Of a DNA stretch of 31,161 nt, positions 1 through 9,488 are shown in pieces. A program made the position numbers and the translations under genes. The notes under the pieces are model-generated. The model was given only the letters and a program-made list of their open reading frames with translations, did no database searches and was not told the origin of the DNA. The stretch comes from Chlamydomonas sphaeroides (lineage: Eukaryota; Chlorophyta; Chlorophyceae; Chlamydomonadales; Chlamydomonadaceae): the NCBI GenBank assembly GCA_001662425.1, contig BDDC01001209.1, positions 1 to 31,161 on the forward strand, in the 5' to 3' direction. Numbering within the stretch: the stretch's first letter is position 1; each line of letters starts with the position of its first letter.

Positions 1-479
1 TCTTTTGTAGGGGCAGAGGCGTGCATGGGCGTCAGGAAGCCCGATGTTGTACGGCAGAGGGGCAGGTTAGCGGCTTAGCGTAGCTGTGTCTAGCGCTGAT
101 TTCGCTTATTTAGCTGGAAAGAACGTCTCAGAAAATGGGGGTAGGGCGAAAAGCAGGGAGATTTGGTGCGCGCGCGCGCGCCAAGACTCAGTGGAAAACG
201 TGTGCAAGTGCAGTCGCTAAACGTGCTTCCTGATAGATCGAACGCTGTAAGTGCTGATCTGAATAGCGGATGCGGAGCTGGTGTGCGCAGGGACCAGTGC
301 GCGGTCCGCATGCTGGTGTCAGGGCCAGCGCGGCGTAGCGGGGCTGAGATAAACAGACACTTTGCTTGCCGTGGCTCGTGACAAAACATACAGGACGCAG
401 GCGCAAGCACCTTGAGCTGAAACCACAGAGTTCTCCCCGCGCCTCCGTCCCCAGCTTGCAAAATTCCGCAAGTAACGTG

Positions 480-521
480 GGGGCCGGGGCTGGGGCCGGG
501 GCCGGGGCCGGGGCCGGGGGC
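480..521. repeat. GGGGCC hexanucleotide tandem array
   Basis: About six to seven units of a GGGGCC hexamer, one interrupted by a T. The + strand is purely G/C in four-G runs and could form a G-quadruplex. Reading it as protein gives only Pro-Ala, Pro-Gly or Gly-Ala dipeptides, so I treat it as a simple repeat rather than coding sequence. Confidence 0.8.
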
Positions 522-1467
522 AAGCCGGCCGCCTCGACCAGGAAGGCCAAGTGCCATGACTGCAGCTGCTCCAGGACCGCGGCAGGTCTGCTGCAAGCGG
601 TTGGCACCGCAGACGGCGAGGCCAGCGAGTACGGCCCACGGAGCCCAAGCGCCAGCCGTAGACCCGCGTCAGGCAGGCAAGGGTGTCGGGGTCAGGGGGC
701 CGGGCCGCGGCCCGTAGTGGCTGCACCAGGGCCGCCTCCGAAAGCCAAGTCATCGGGATCCGGCGCTCGAGGGCCTGGGATGACTCCGAGCAGCACGGCG
801 GTTGGAAGTCCGTTTACGCACTTTTCTTCTCACTACCAACGTTCGTTCCTCTGAGAGTTGAGACTTGTACTGGCATATGACAGTCAAGCAATGCGCTGCC
901 CTCAGAAAAAGCATAGCCGCGCCTAGATGGCTGTCGAATGCACAAGGAACCTGAGTTGCCTAGCTGCTGAATCGAATTGTGCCCATGTCCGTTTATGATG
1001 TAGTCGATGGCAGCTTGGCGCCGCAAGCCGTCCATCGGCCTCCGTTGACGGATGGGTGACGGAAAGTTGGAACGCAGACACAGCGCAAGAACACATTAGA
1101 GGCTTACGCAGGACTACACAGAACAGTTGGACGTCGGTCTCGTAGAAAGCGCGATGGGCGTACTGCACATTTCGAGAAGTTGAAGCTACTTAAACCAGCG
1201 CTGTGCTCGGTAGCCGTTAACACACGCACATCAGTTGCACACAGCTGCAACGAAAGCCCAAGAAACACCAGTCGGCCTTTCAGTCGTTCTCGAGTCCCGA
1301 GGCAGGTGAGGAGCGTACCTCTCAGAGCAGCAGGACCATGGACGCGTAGTCCTAGGGAACAGGAAGCGATACAAGAGCTTTCGGATGCGCGCGTCCGAGA
1401 GTATGGGCGGCATGCCAGCGCAGAGGGTGTCCGCAGTCAAGCGCTGAACGCGCTGGGCTGGACGCCA

Positions 1468-1481
1468 GCTCATATATGAGC
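1468..1481. promoter_or_regulatory. Perfect 14-bp palindrome with TATATA-like core
   Basis: The bases GCTCATATATGAGC read the same on both strands. The A/T core lies about 145 bp upstream of the first ATG of the channel gene in a GC-rich background, so it could be a TATA element or a dimeric factor site. No transcription start can be seen from sequence alone. Confidence 0.35.
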
Positions 1482-1622
1482 AAGCAGCATACCTGTTGAC
1501 TCCCGCCTGCTGCGGTCTACTTCTCTGTTGACGACGACAGGCTTGTCGCATTGACCCAGCTTGACTTCCGGCTTGTCGCCCTGCAGACGCCTTGACGCCT
1601 CTGGTGACACCAAGGCCCAGCG

Positions 1623-2688
1623 ATGGCTGCAGAAGCCAAGCAGGATGTCGAGAAGGGGGGCGCGGCAGTGGTGTCGGCTTCGCTGGACGCGTTCAGCGGG
1701 AGCGACGTCGCGGCCAAGATAGCTGCCGCAGTTGACAGCGCTCCGTGAGTTGCAGCTCTGGTTTAGGGCAATTCGCCTGTTCCAACGTCGCCGACTCGCA
1801 TGCCAACCGTCCACCGGGTGCCTGAGCCACGCGCCATCGACTCTAGAACGCTTGCGGTACCCGCACCTTGATGCCAGGCGCCCGTGCGTCAAGGTTATGC
1901 CTAGACGACGATACATTCTACATGCCTCGTCGGTTGTTGCGTCGTCGTGTTCCGTCGTGTTGCCTTAAGAAGCGACGATCCCCAAGGACCGCTTTCTGCA
2001 TTCGGTGGGCCTCAACACACCCCTCCCCGTTGCGCCGCCCCCCCTCGTCTCTCCGCGCAGCGTTGTCATATTCGGCAAGGCCCACTGTCCCTTCTGCATT
2101 GAGGTTCGCCGCCTCTTCAAGCAGATGGGTGTCGAGGTACGTTCGTGCTTGGAGGGGCGGCCTGCGGGCTTGAGGCTCTGTGGCAGGCGAGGTATGCGGG
2201 ACTAGCGGGCCGCCACACTGCCGCCCTCACCGTCTTCAACACCACCTGCCCCACATGTGACGCATCCGTCACGCGCCACACCTCACTCTTTCTGCTCCCC
2301 ACAGGCGCTCGACTTCAATGTCGATGTTATGTCCAACGGCTCTGAGGTGTGGGACGCCCTCAAGAAGCAGCACGCGCCGCAGAAGACCGTGCCGTACGTC
2401 TTCATCAACAAGGTGCGCACCGTGCGGCACTTCGGCTACGCGCGCGAGCGGCCCCGTCCCGGGCCCGTAACGGGCACCGTGCGTGTCCCTTGTGACCGTG
2501 TGCTAGCCGCTCCACGATCAGCCACCTGCACGCACAGCTCCCCTTACTGGCTGCTTCCAGGTGATGGTGGGCGGCTGCGACGCCACCAAGCGCCTGGCCG
2601 CGGACGGCGAGCTGCGCAAGATGCTGGCGGCGGCGGGCGTCAAGGTGGCCGCCACCTCGCCCGCCAGCCTGACCGCACGCCTGATCAG
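1623..2688 (+). other. Glutaredoxin domain segment (exons 1-4) of the four-domain gene
   Basis: After about 40 Ala/Lys-rich residues, a glutaredoxin fold begins at VVIFGKAHCPFC. C50 and C53 form the dithiol CxxC active site. T94-V95-P96 is the cis-proline loop, and G106-G107-C108-D109 matches the glutathione-binding GGxD signature, so the domain is complete. Dithiol glutaredoxins reduce disulfides or remove glutathione using GSH. The domain should face whichever compartment supplies GSH, next to the membrane modules. The ATG at 1623 is the first that leads in phase into exon 2, and it has G at +4. Confidence 0.9.
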
Positions 2689-5600
2689 GTCGGTGGGCCC
2701 TCCGACCCGATGCCCGGGTCGCACGCGAGCACGCATGAGGCCTCGGCAGCCCCATGTCCCGGTGCGGCTCACGCCCGCCGCTGCATAGCCCTGCCCCATG
2801 GCTCCCCGTCGCCTCAACCTTATTCATCTGGCCTGCCTGCTGTGCCTCGTTCTCAGGTCGGGCGTGCTTGAGTCGGGCAGCAGTGCAGGTGGCACCCTGT
2901 TCCATTTTCCCGAGGCCCTCGACAACCGCGTCGTGCGCCTCAACGGCTTTTGGGTGAGTGCAGGGGCCGGGCCAGCTGCTGTGCGCCGGGCGGGCGTCGG
3001 CTGGCCGCTCCGGCCCAAGCCTGCCAGCCCTGGGCGACACCCGCCAGCCCATGCAGCACACACGCCATGCGCAGCGGCGCCGTCCATTGCCGCAGCTCAT
3101 CGCGTCCCTCCGCGGCCACATGTCCTTCTCTCCAAAACCCACATGCAGACCGTTGTCATCTGCCTGCTGTGCGCCATCTACTACAAAGAGCCCGGGGCGC
3201 ACTGGACCATGGGCGGGCTCATGGTCGAGGTGAGTGGGCCGGAGCAAGCTGGCCTGTCTGAAGCTTGCCTTGAGCTCGACCCACTTGACTGACCGGCTGT
3301 GCGTGCCCCTCCACCGCAGTACGCGGCCCGCCTGCTGGGCGGCGGCAACGCCTCGGCGCTGGGCAGCCTCAGCGCAGCCATCGTGGCCGTGTGGGATGCC
3401 TGCGGTGGCAAGCCCCAGTTCGTGGCGGGTGAGCAGGCCTGCATGTCCCGCCCGCTTGCACAAGCTGTCCAGTGGACTCAAGGACGGGGCGTGAGCCTCA
3501 CGGGGCGGGGCTCCGTGTCTGCACGTGGGGGGGGGGCTGCATCTCACCCGAGGCGTGCGCGTAGAGCAGCGCGTGCCCTTGTGGCTTCCCCGACGTGCGT
3601 GTTGCGGCTTCATCCCGCAGGCCCGCCCAAGCAGTTTGCGACGCTGTGCGGCCTCATGTTCTCGTCCCTCGCGTTCTTCTTCTTCCTCATGCACGCCCAC
3701 GAGAGCAAGGTGCGGCCTGCTCCTCGGAGACGCCCCTGTGTCGGGCCTCGAGCTCTGGTGTCAGTCCGACGAGCGTTGCGGCGCGAGGTTTTGATGTTTC
3801 CGCTCTCCTCGGTGCCCGCTGACTCCATCCGGCCCCCGTCGACCGCAGCTTAACATCGTGGGTCTGTCCTTCACTTGTGGGCTGGGCGCCGCCGCGCTGA
3901 TGGAGTGCGGTGAGCCGCAGCCGGAGCGCTCATTGGCATGGCAGCGCAGGCACCCGGCTGGGCCTGGCTACACGGCGACCCCAAGCCTAACCCACGCTCT
4001 GCCGCCCTGCCGTCATCCACTGCCCCCCCTTGATTCCTGCGCTCCACAGCGATTGACTTCTGCCTGGGCTGCTGGTACGTCGTCTGGCTGACTGGCTGGG
4101 CCGGGGCTCTTCATGATTTGGAAGGGGCACTGCTGACAGTGTTGGCCAGCGCGCCTGCACAGGGACAGTGCGCGCGTGACTGCCGGGTCCATGCCCCTCC
4201 CGGCGCTAGCGTTGCCTGATGTTAGCCCGTGTCCTTGAACACCGTCCCTCTCCTCCCAGGATGTTCGGCCTCATGATCCAGTTTGGCCTGGTCAAGGACA
4301 CCGTGTACCAGACCTTCATCAACCACAAGGCCGAGGTGGGCGGCAGCTGGGGTAGTGTGAGCCCATGCTGTTCAGATAGGCAGACACTAGAAGAGGGCTC
4401 CGCACCAGGCGCCCGCGCGGCGACCCTGCCCCTACGACCCGGTCACACCTGCGGTCATCCCCGCCTCGATCTCGCTCCTGTTCCCGGCCCGCAGTTCGAG
4501 TACACGTGGGAGGACGCCAACAAGAGGCTGTATGAGGGCGCACCCCAGCTGCTCGTCAAGCGCTTCTCCTCGGAGCACCCGTGCAAGGCGGACTTCTACT
4601 ACAAGACCAAGACCGGTGAGCGGGAGGGAACGGGAGCCGGCGAATCGCATTTTGGGTTACAACTAGGCTCGGCGCAGGCTGCACGGCAGCGGGCGCCGGG
4701 CCCCTAGCCATGTGCTCAGGGCCGAACCTCTGCTGCTTTCGGGCCTCCAATGGATGGGCGCCTCGACAGTCGCTGATGCTACCCTGGCGCCCTGCCTGCT
4801 TGCCCCCTTGCCGTTGCATGTGCAGATGACATGACCAAGGAGGTGAGGCACGCCTGATGCATGGGGGGGGGCGTGCACAGCCACCGCACACTGGTGATCG
4901 AGGGGAGCAGTAGTGCCGCCTGCGGGAGCGGCGCTCTCACTTGAGCAGCACCTGTTCCCCGGCAACAAATTCACGCAGCACGATACAGTCGCATGCCAGT
5001 GCTCAAATGCTGCCATCGAGGCTCAGACGCTTCATGACTGTCACCCAACGCTGCCCTGCCGCAGGACTTCCACCCCATCAAGCACGTCAAGCTGACCCAC
5101 TTCGTGATGCACCTGGGCATTGTGGGCCTCGCCTGCGCATGGAAGGCCGCCGACCCCCTGCAGGGAGGCATCTCCACGCCCGCCGCCGTTTGGTGCGTCA
5201 CCTGGGGTCCACCGCCACGGCCAGGAAGCCTAGCTTGGTGCAAGCCCGTCACTCAGGGGCCTAGGCGGGGTGGGGCGAAATACAGGGTCCGGACTCACGA
5301 CCGTTACAGCATGCCTACCTGACATGCATGACCACCTCCCTGCCGTACTTATCTGCGCAGGTACGCGGTGGGCATCCTGTCCGCCATCATGTACTTCACC
5401 TGGGTGGTGCTATACTTCATGAAGATCGTGCTCTACCCGCGCAAGGTGGGGCGAGGGAGCAACGGCTACCGATGTATGTGGCACCTGCCGGGCAGCGGCA
5501 GCGAAGTACCCGCTGACGCCCACTTGCCACCACGCTGACACAGGTCTGCAAGGAGATTGCCCACAACGTCAACGGCAGCTGCGTGGCCCTGCCCTTCGTG

Positions 5601-8600
5601 AGTGGGCGTCGGTGCGGGTCTGGGGAAATAGAGAAGGGCTAAGGAGCGCGAGCGCATGGCGGCCTTTGGGTCACACAGCCGTGCTAACGGCCTCTCCCTT
5701 GCCTTCCCACTCCCGCTCCCAGGTAATCCTGGTCCTGTTCGCCTACCTGGTGGAGCGACGCAACCCCGAGTTCGCTAAGGTGCTGTTCTGGATCGGGGCG
5801 CCCACCTCGCTCGGCATCTCGCTCATCTGGGTGAGTGGAGAGGGGCTGGTCCATAAGCGCTGGGCGGCCCCGCATGTAGGTGCCACGCATCAGGGACGTC
5901 CTGACCTTTCCTCACGGCCCATCGCATCCCGCTTTTCAACCCTCAGATCGGCGGCTGGATCGCGATCAAGAAGGAGCTGGAGCACGTGAACGCCAGCTGG
6001 ATGATGATGCCGGCGAGTGGGAGGATGGGGAGCGGGATAGCGGCAGCAGGCCGCGGCCCGCTACGGCCATAGTGTGGGAGCTCAGCCCTCTGCGCCCCTG
6101 AACACACCATACGCCTGCGCCCTCGACCCCAGGTGTCCAACTTCGTGGCGGCCGCCATCGGGCCCATGCTGGACTCGGCCTACCGTGACGCCATGCAGTT
6201 CTGGTGGGGCAGGGAGGGCGTCGGGCCGGCCGGAGCCGGCCAGGTCGCATGCTGTGCACACTGCATCGCTCGCATGCTGAGGGGCTGCTGAAGCGCGTCC
6301 TCCGTCCCCCCGCCCTGTATCCAGGTTCGCCATCGCGATGCTGTTCTGGATTGCGCTCTTTGTCATCACCTTCTACAAGGCCGTCGTCATGCCCGAGTAT
6401 GGTGCGTGGTACCATGACATGGGGAGGGATGCCACCCCCACCGCCCCCGCATGTCTTGAGGGCTCCCGACTCGCCGCTCATGCTCCATGGTCCCGCTCTT
6501 GCCCCTCCTACTTACCCCTCAGACGACCGGCTGCGCCCCCTGCTGGCCACCTGGGTGGCAGCGCCCGCCATCGGAGCCATCGCCTACCTGTCGTGCTACG
6601 GCCCGCAGAGCGGCGCCATTAACATGGTGGTGTCCGAGGTCGTGGGTACCGGATACAACGACTTCATTTTCAGTGAGCGCAGGATGGGTGGTCGGGCGGT
6701 CCTCGGGCAGGGCCTCTACGGGAATACATGGTCGCATGCGGACAATGGGGCTAATGATGGAGGGTGGGCCGGGGCTTGGCTCCTAATGCCGCGGCCGAGC
6801 TCTTTGAGTCTTGCCTGCCGCTGGCTCCTCACCCCTTTCCTTCCTGCCATCCTCCAGTCAACATGCACTGGATGGCCATCGCACTGGCTCTCATCCTGGG
6901 CGTCTGCTTCTGGAGGTGAGGCAGCCCGCTTATGACACCACGTGATGCCGGGCTCCACGAGGACAGAGGCGTGCGGGTGGCCGCGATCTGGCGTTTCCCA
7001 AGTTGCAAGATGGGGTTCTTCAAGATCGCTTGGCACCGCCTTGACGCGACCCGCCCTGCCCCCACCTCCCTTCTGCTGCCAGGCCTTACTTTGGCCGCCT
7101 CCGCTTCGATATGTCGTACTGGGCCGCCGGCTTTCCCAGCGCCGCCATGTGCATGTGCGCTGTCTTCTACCAAAGCCTCAAGCCGGGCAACTTCTCGGTG
7201 AGGGGGCGACGGAGGGGGCGAGGAGGGAGGCGAGCGGAGCATACTGCACGCGACAGCTCGCTATGTTGCGCAGCTGTGCCCACGGCCCAGGCCACGTCAA
7301 GTCCGTTGAGCTCTGTCCCCTCACGCCTACGCTTTGCTTCATCGACCCTACCCGCAGGAGGCCATTGCCTTCACCACCCTGTTTGTCACCAGCTGGGTCC
7401 AGGTCATCCTGTGGCTGCAGACCGTTGCGTCCCTCATCCGCCTCGGGGTAAGGACGGGCCATGACCAGGGCTTCCCTATGACACCCGGCAGCTAGATCCT
7501 GCGTTCTCCCGGTGTCCAAGCAAAGGCTGCATTGCACTCGCCTTGGCCGCCGGACCCCTCGCACCTCTGCCAGAGAAGCGACCGCGAACATTCATAGCGT
7601 CAACTGGTCCGCTGCCGCCCTTCGCTTACCACCCCCTGCTGCCTGTAGGTGTTCGTGCCCGACTACAAGTGGGGCCCCATGTCCTTCATGCGCCTCACGC
7701 ACGAGGCGCTGCGTGGCGTGCTGCCCAAGCTGCTGGACCAGGTGCGGGCCGTATGCGTGTGACTGCATGGACGTGGGAAGCGAAGCAGGCGGTGTTGGGC
7801 TAGCCCGAGTCTTGCTTTTTCCTGCTTGGCGCGGCGCACACCTTGACCCTGGCATGCGCACAGTCCTTGGTTTGGATGTGGAGTCTGGCATCGAGCCTCT
7901 GCACCGGCCGCTGTCGCTTACCCCACACACGCTCCCATTCCCCACCGCCCTGCAGGCCAAGAACTGCTCCGCGGACGAGTCTGCCCTAGCGGCGCTCAAG
8001 GCCACCTGGGTGGGCGTGTCCCTGGCGCACAGCGAGCACGGCCGTCACGAGGACGACGTCATCTTCAAGTGAGGCGGCTGTTGCAGAAGCGTGTGTGCCC
8101 TGAAAGCTAGCATCTTCACTCCAGCCGACACGAGACCTGGCGCACGCACAGCCGTTGCGCTTTATGAGCCCCAACGTTTTACGGGCTTACGTGCGCTACT
8201 TGATGGCCCTTGCCCAGCGGCTGCGTATTGTCTGTAATGTCCGCTGTCCGCCCTTGCCCAGCGGCTCCGTATTGTCCGCTGCCTCATGGTCGTGAATGTG
8301 CTCACACCAGCATCTGCCGGCCCTGCCTCTAACAGGGCTTACAACGAATTCTTTCCGGCTCTCACCCACGAGGCGGATGAGCAGCACCACGAGCTGGAGG
8401 CAGCGGCCGAGCGGTGCGCGGGGCGGGCTGCGAAAGGCGTCGATGCGCTGGTGGCGACAAGCGGGGCAGGGAGGCCGCAGGGTCCGCCCGGAGCCCTTGG
8501 GCTTGACCTGGGTTGAGCTGCGCGTCAGGCAAACCCCAGCAGACCCCATACAGGCTTTGAAAGCGTGGCCCTAAAGGCCTGCCCAAAGTGGTCTAGGCGC

Positions 8601-9488
8601 CGCTGCCCTCACACGCATCGCTGCCATCCGCCACCTGCAGGATCAGCAAGCTGCTGGCGGCCGCGGGCAGCACCGTCAGCGGCGAGGCGGCGGGTGAGCT
8701 GGCGAGCGCCTGTGAGAAGTACGGCGAGGCGCTGGAGAAGCACCTGCGCTACGAGGAGGAGCACCTGCAGGGCATGCCGCGCAAGTACATCCCGCTGGGC
8801 CTGTCCAAGGAGATCATCCGCAAGGTGCGGGCCAGCCATCCAGTCAGCCGCATTGCAAGCAGGGACCCAGGGGTCGGTGCCCAACCCCTATCCAGTCTTG
8901 AGGTCTTCTGAGTCCTGGAGCAACCGTGGAACTGTGTTGCCATGTGGGCTATGGCCTCTTGAGCCTAACCGAGGGGAGGTCATGTGGTTGTGTTCGTGCC
9001 TGGCCCCTGGCTGTTTGCCCCATCCTGCTGCGCAGTGCTGGGCGGTCACGGCGCCAGAGACCTGGCACGTGCTGCTGCCGCTGCTGGTCGAGTCGATGCC
9101 CATGACCATCCAGCGCGTGCGCTTCATCAAGACCCTGCTGTGGGCCATGCCCGAGCGCTGCCACCAGTTCGGGCTCATCGTGTGCAAGGGCGTCGATGCA
9201 GCCACCTGGTGCGGAGGGGGAGGGAGGGCGGTTCGCACTTCGTGGCACGGGGCCGAGGTCGCTCGGTTTGGGAAGGCGATGCCCCCTCCCTTCTTTGGAG
9301 GCGGTCAAGCAGTGGATCAGCCAGTCTTGGGCAGCCAGATGTTGAAGAGCCTGGGCCTGTCGTGACGTGCCCCGCCCCCTGCCCGCTGCCCTGCCGGCCC
9401 GTCACCCATTGTCAGGCGCCGCATCTCTGCCGAGCTGCCCGAGATCATTCCCCGCGGCCTCAACAACCTGTGGGAGCGGTACTATTAA
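1623..9488 (+). CDS. Four-domain protein: glutaredoxin + DUF4395 + SLAC1/TehA anion channel + hemerythrin-like domain
   Basis: Thirty exons join in phase into about 941 residues ending at TAA 9486-9488. Domain order: glutaredoxin (about 41-125, active site C50-P-F-C53), DUF4395 membrane domain (about 155-320, motif FCLGCW at 294-299), TDT/SLAC1 ten-helix channel (about 371-735), hemerythrin-like bundle (about 745-850), and a conserved-looking tail (861-941). Exons: 1623-1744, 2061-2136, 2305-2412, 2561-2688, 2857-2953, 3149-3229, 3320-3428, 3621-3709, 3849-3909, 4050-4074, 4260-4335, 4495-4615, 4826-4842, 5065-5192, 5361-5445, 5544-5597, 5723-5830, 5947-6012, 6133-6203, 6325-6401, 6523-6672, 6858-6915, 7083-7197, 7358-7447, 7649-7741, 7956-8068, 8336-8413, 8641-8824, 9036-9208, 9416-9488. 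One intron uses a GC donor and one exon is only 17 nt. No transit peptide is obvious. Probable role, by inference: redox- and O2/iron-responsive anion or sulfite/organic-acid transport. Confidence 0.85.
2857..4335 (+). other. DUF4395-type membrane domain segment (exons 5-11)
   Basis: The pattern is that of DUF4395 as I remember the family: a helix starting RLNGFWTVVICLLCAIYY, an E-Y-A-A-R-L loop, PPKQFATLCGLMFSSLAF (about 242-259), and a final helix ending in a Cys-x-x-Cys (C295, C298) before W299. DUF4395 occurs mainly in bacterial membrane proteins of unknown function. The CxxC at the membrane face, next to a glutaredoxin in the same chain, suggests electron or thiol exchange between them. 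That link is inference; the residues are directly visible. Confidence 0.75.
4826..4842 (+). other. 17-nt micro-exon (exon 13)
   Basis: An acceptor ...gtgcag and a donor gtgagg enclose only 17 bases. The exon is needed to keep phase between exon 12 (ending ACC G) and exon 14 (GAC TTC CAC), and it adds D-D-M-T-K-E in the linker between the DUF4395 and channel domains. Skipping it would shift the frame. Confidence 0.7.
5065..7741 (+). other. SLAC1/TehA (TDT family) channel segment (exons 14-25)
   Basis: The segment matches the tellurite-resistance/dicarboxylate transporter family along its length. It opens with the family-like KLTHFVMHLGIVGLACAW helix. Other landmarks are NASWMMMPVSNFVAAAIG (510-527), a DDRLRPLLATWVAAPAIGAIAYL helix, and SYWAAGFPSAAMCMCAVFY (647-665), which corresponds to the WA-x-FP helix of the family. 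About ten hydrophobic helices are present. Known relatives include plant guard-cell SLAC1 anion channels, yeast Ssu1 sulfite pump, fission-yeast Mae1 malate carrier and bacterial TehA. Substrate cannot be assigned, and I could not confidently place the pore-gating phenylalanine. Confidence 0.85.
6013..6132 (+). other. GC-AG intron (intron 18) in the channel domain
   Basis: Exon 18 ends ATG ATG ATG CCG followed by GCGAGT, and exon 19 starts GTG TCC AAC TTC. The family alignment (W-M-M-M-P-V-S-N-F) demands exactly this join. No GT in the area gives a usable phase, so a GC donor is the simplest explanation. Confidence 0.65.
7956..9488 (+). other. Hemerythrin-like domain and conserved tail segment (exons 26-30)
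   Basis: Histidine/acidic clusters typical of an HHE four-helix bundle are visible: H760, H763, H766-E767-D768 before V-I-F; H784, H790, H791-E792 in the next helix; and H833 with E837/E838/E839 in the last. Hemerythrin-like domains bind a di-iron centre and sense or carry O2, or respond to iron or NO. The tail (861-941) contains RVRFIKTLLWAMPER (887-901) and ends PEIIPRGLNNLWERYY. I do not know a name for this tail. Exon 27 ends at a GTGCGC donor (8414), giving the R799-I800 join. Confidence 0.8.
8207..8276. repeat. Imperfect tandem duplication inside intron 26
   Basis: Two 26-base copies (8207-8232 and 8251-8276) differ at one base and start 44 bp apart. They lie wholly in the intron between the first two hemerythrin exons and do not affect coding. 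Confidence 0.75.

Larger units (their letters stand above)
1..1622. other. Intergenic region upstream of the four-domain channel gene
   Basis: I find no supported coding region here on either strand. The open frames are short, lack protein-like composition and do not join through splice signals. It holds an alternating GC run (about 168-182), a GGGGCC hexamer array (about 480-521), and a palindrome with a TATA core (1468-1481). A TGTAA at 246-250 on the + strand could be the poly(A) signal of a gene lying to the left, but that is weak evidence alone. The last few hundred bases should contain the promoter and 5' UTR of the gene starting at 1623. Confidence 0.6.

Noticed and set aside
366..854. 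Plus-strand 162-codon frame spanning the GGGGCC repeat
   Set aside because: Low-complexity Gly-Ala run followed by Arg/Pro/Ser-rich sequence with no motif, no signal peptide and no supporting splice pattern.
2405..3700. Long minus-strand open frame (431 codons)
   Set aside because: It lies opposite exons 4-8 of the four-domain gene, whose + strand exons match known families with correct splice signals. The minus reading is Arg/His/Gly-rich with no recognisable motif and is a GC-rich shadow.
8414..8515. Extension of exon 27 to the TGA near 8514
   Set aside because: Would end the protein in the middle of the hemerythrin bundle. The GTGCGC donor at 8414 joins in phase to exon 28, which supplies the last HHE helix.
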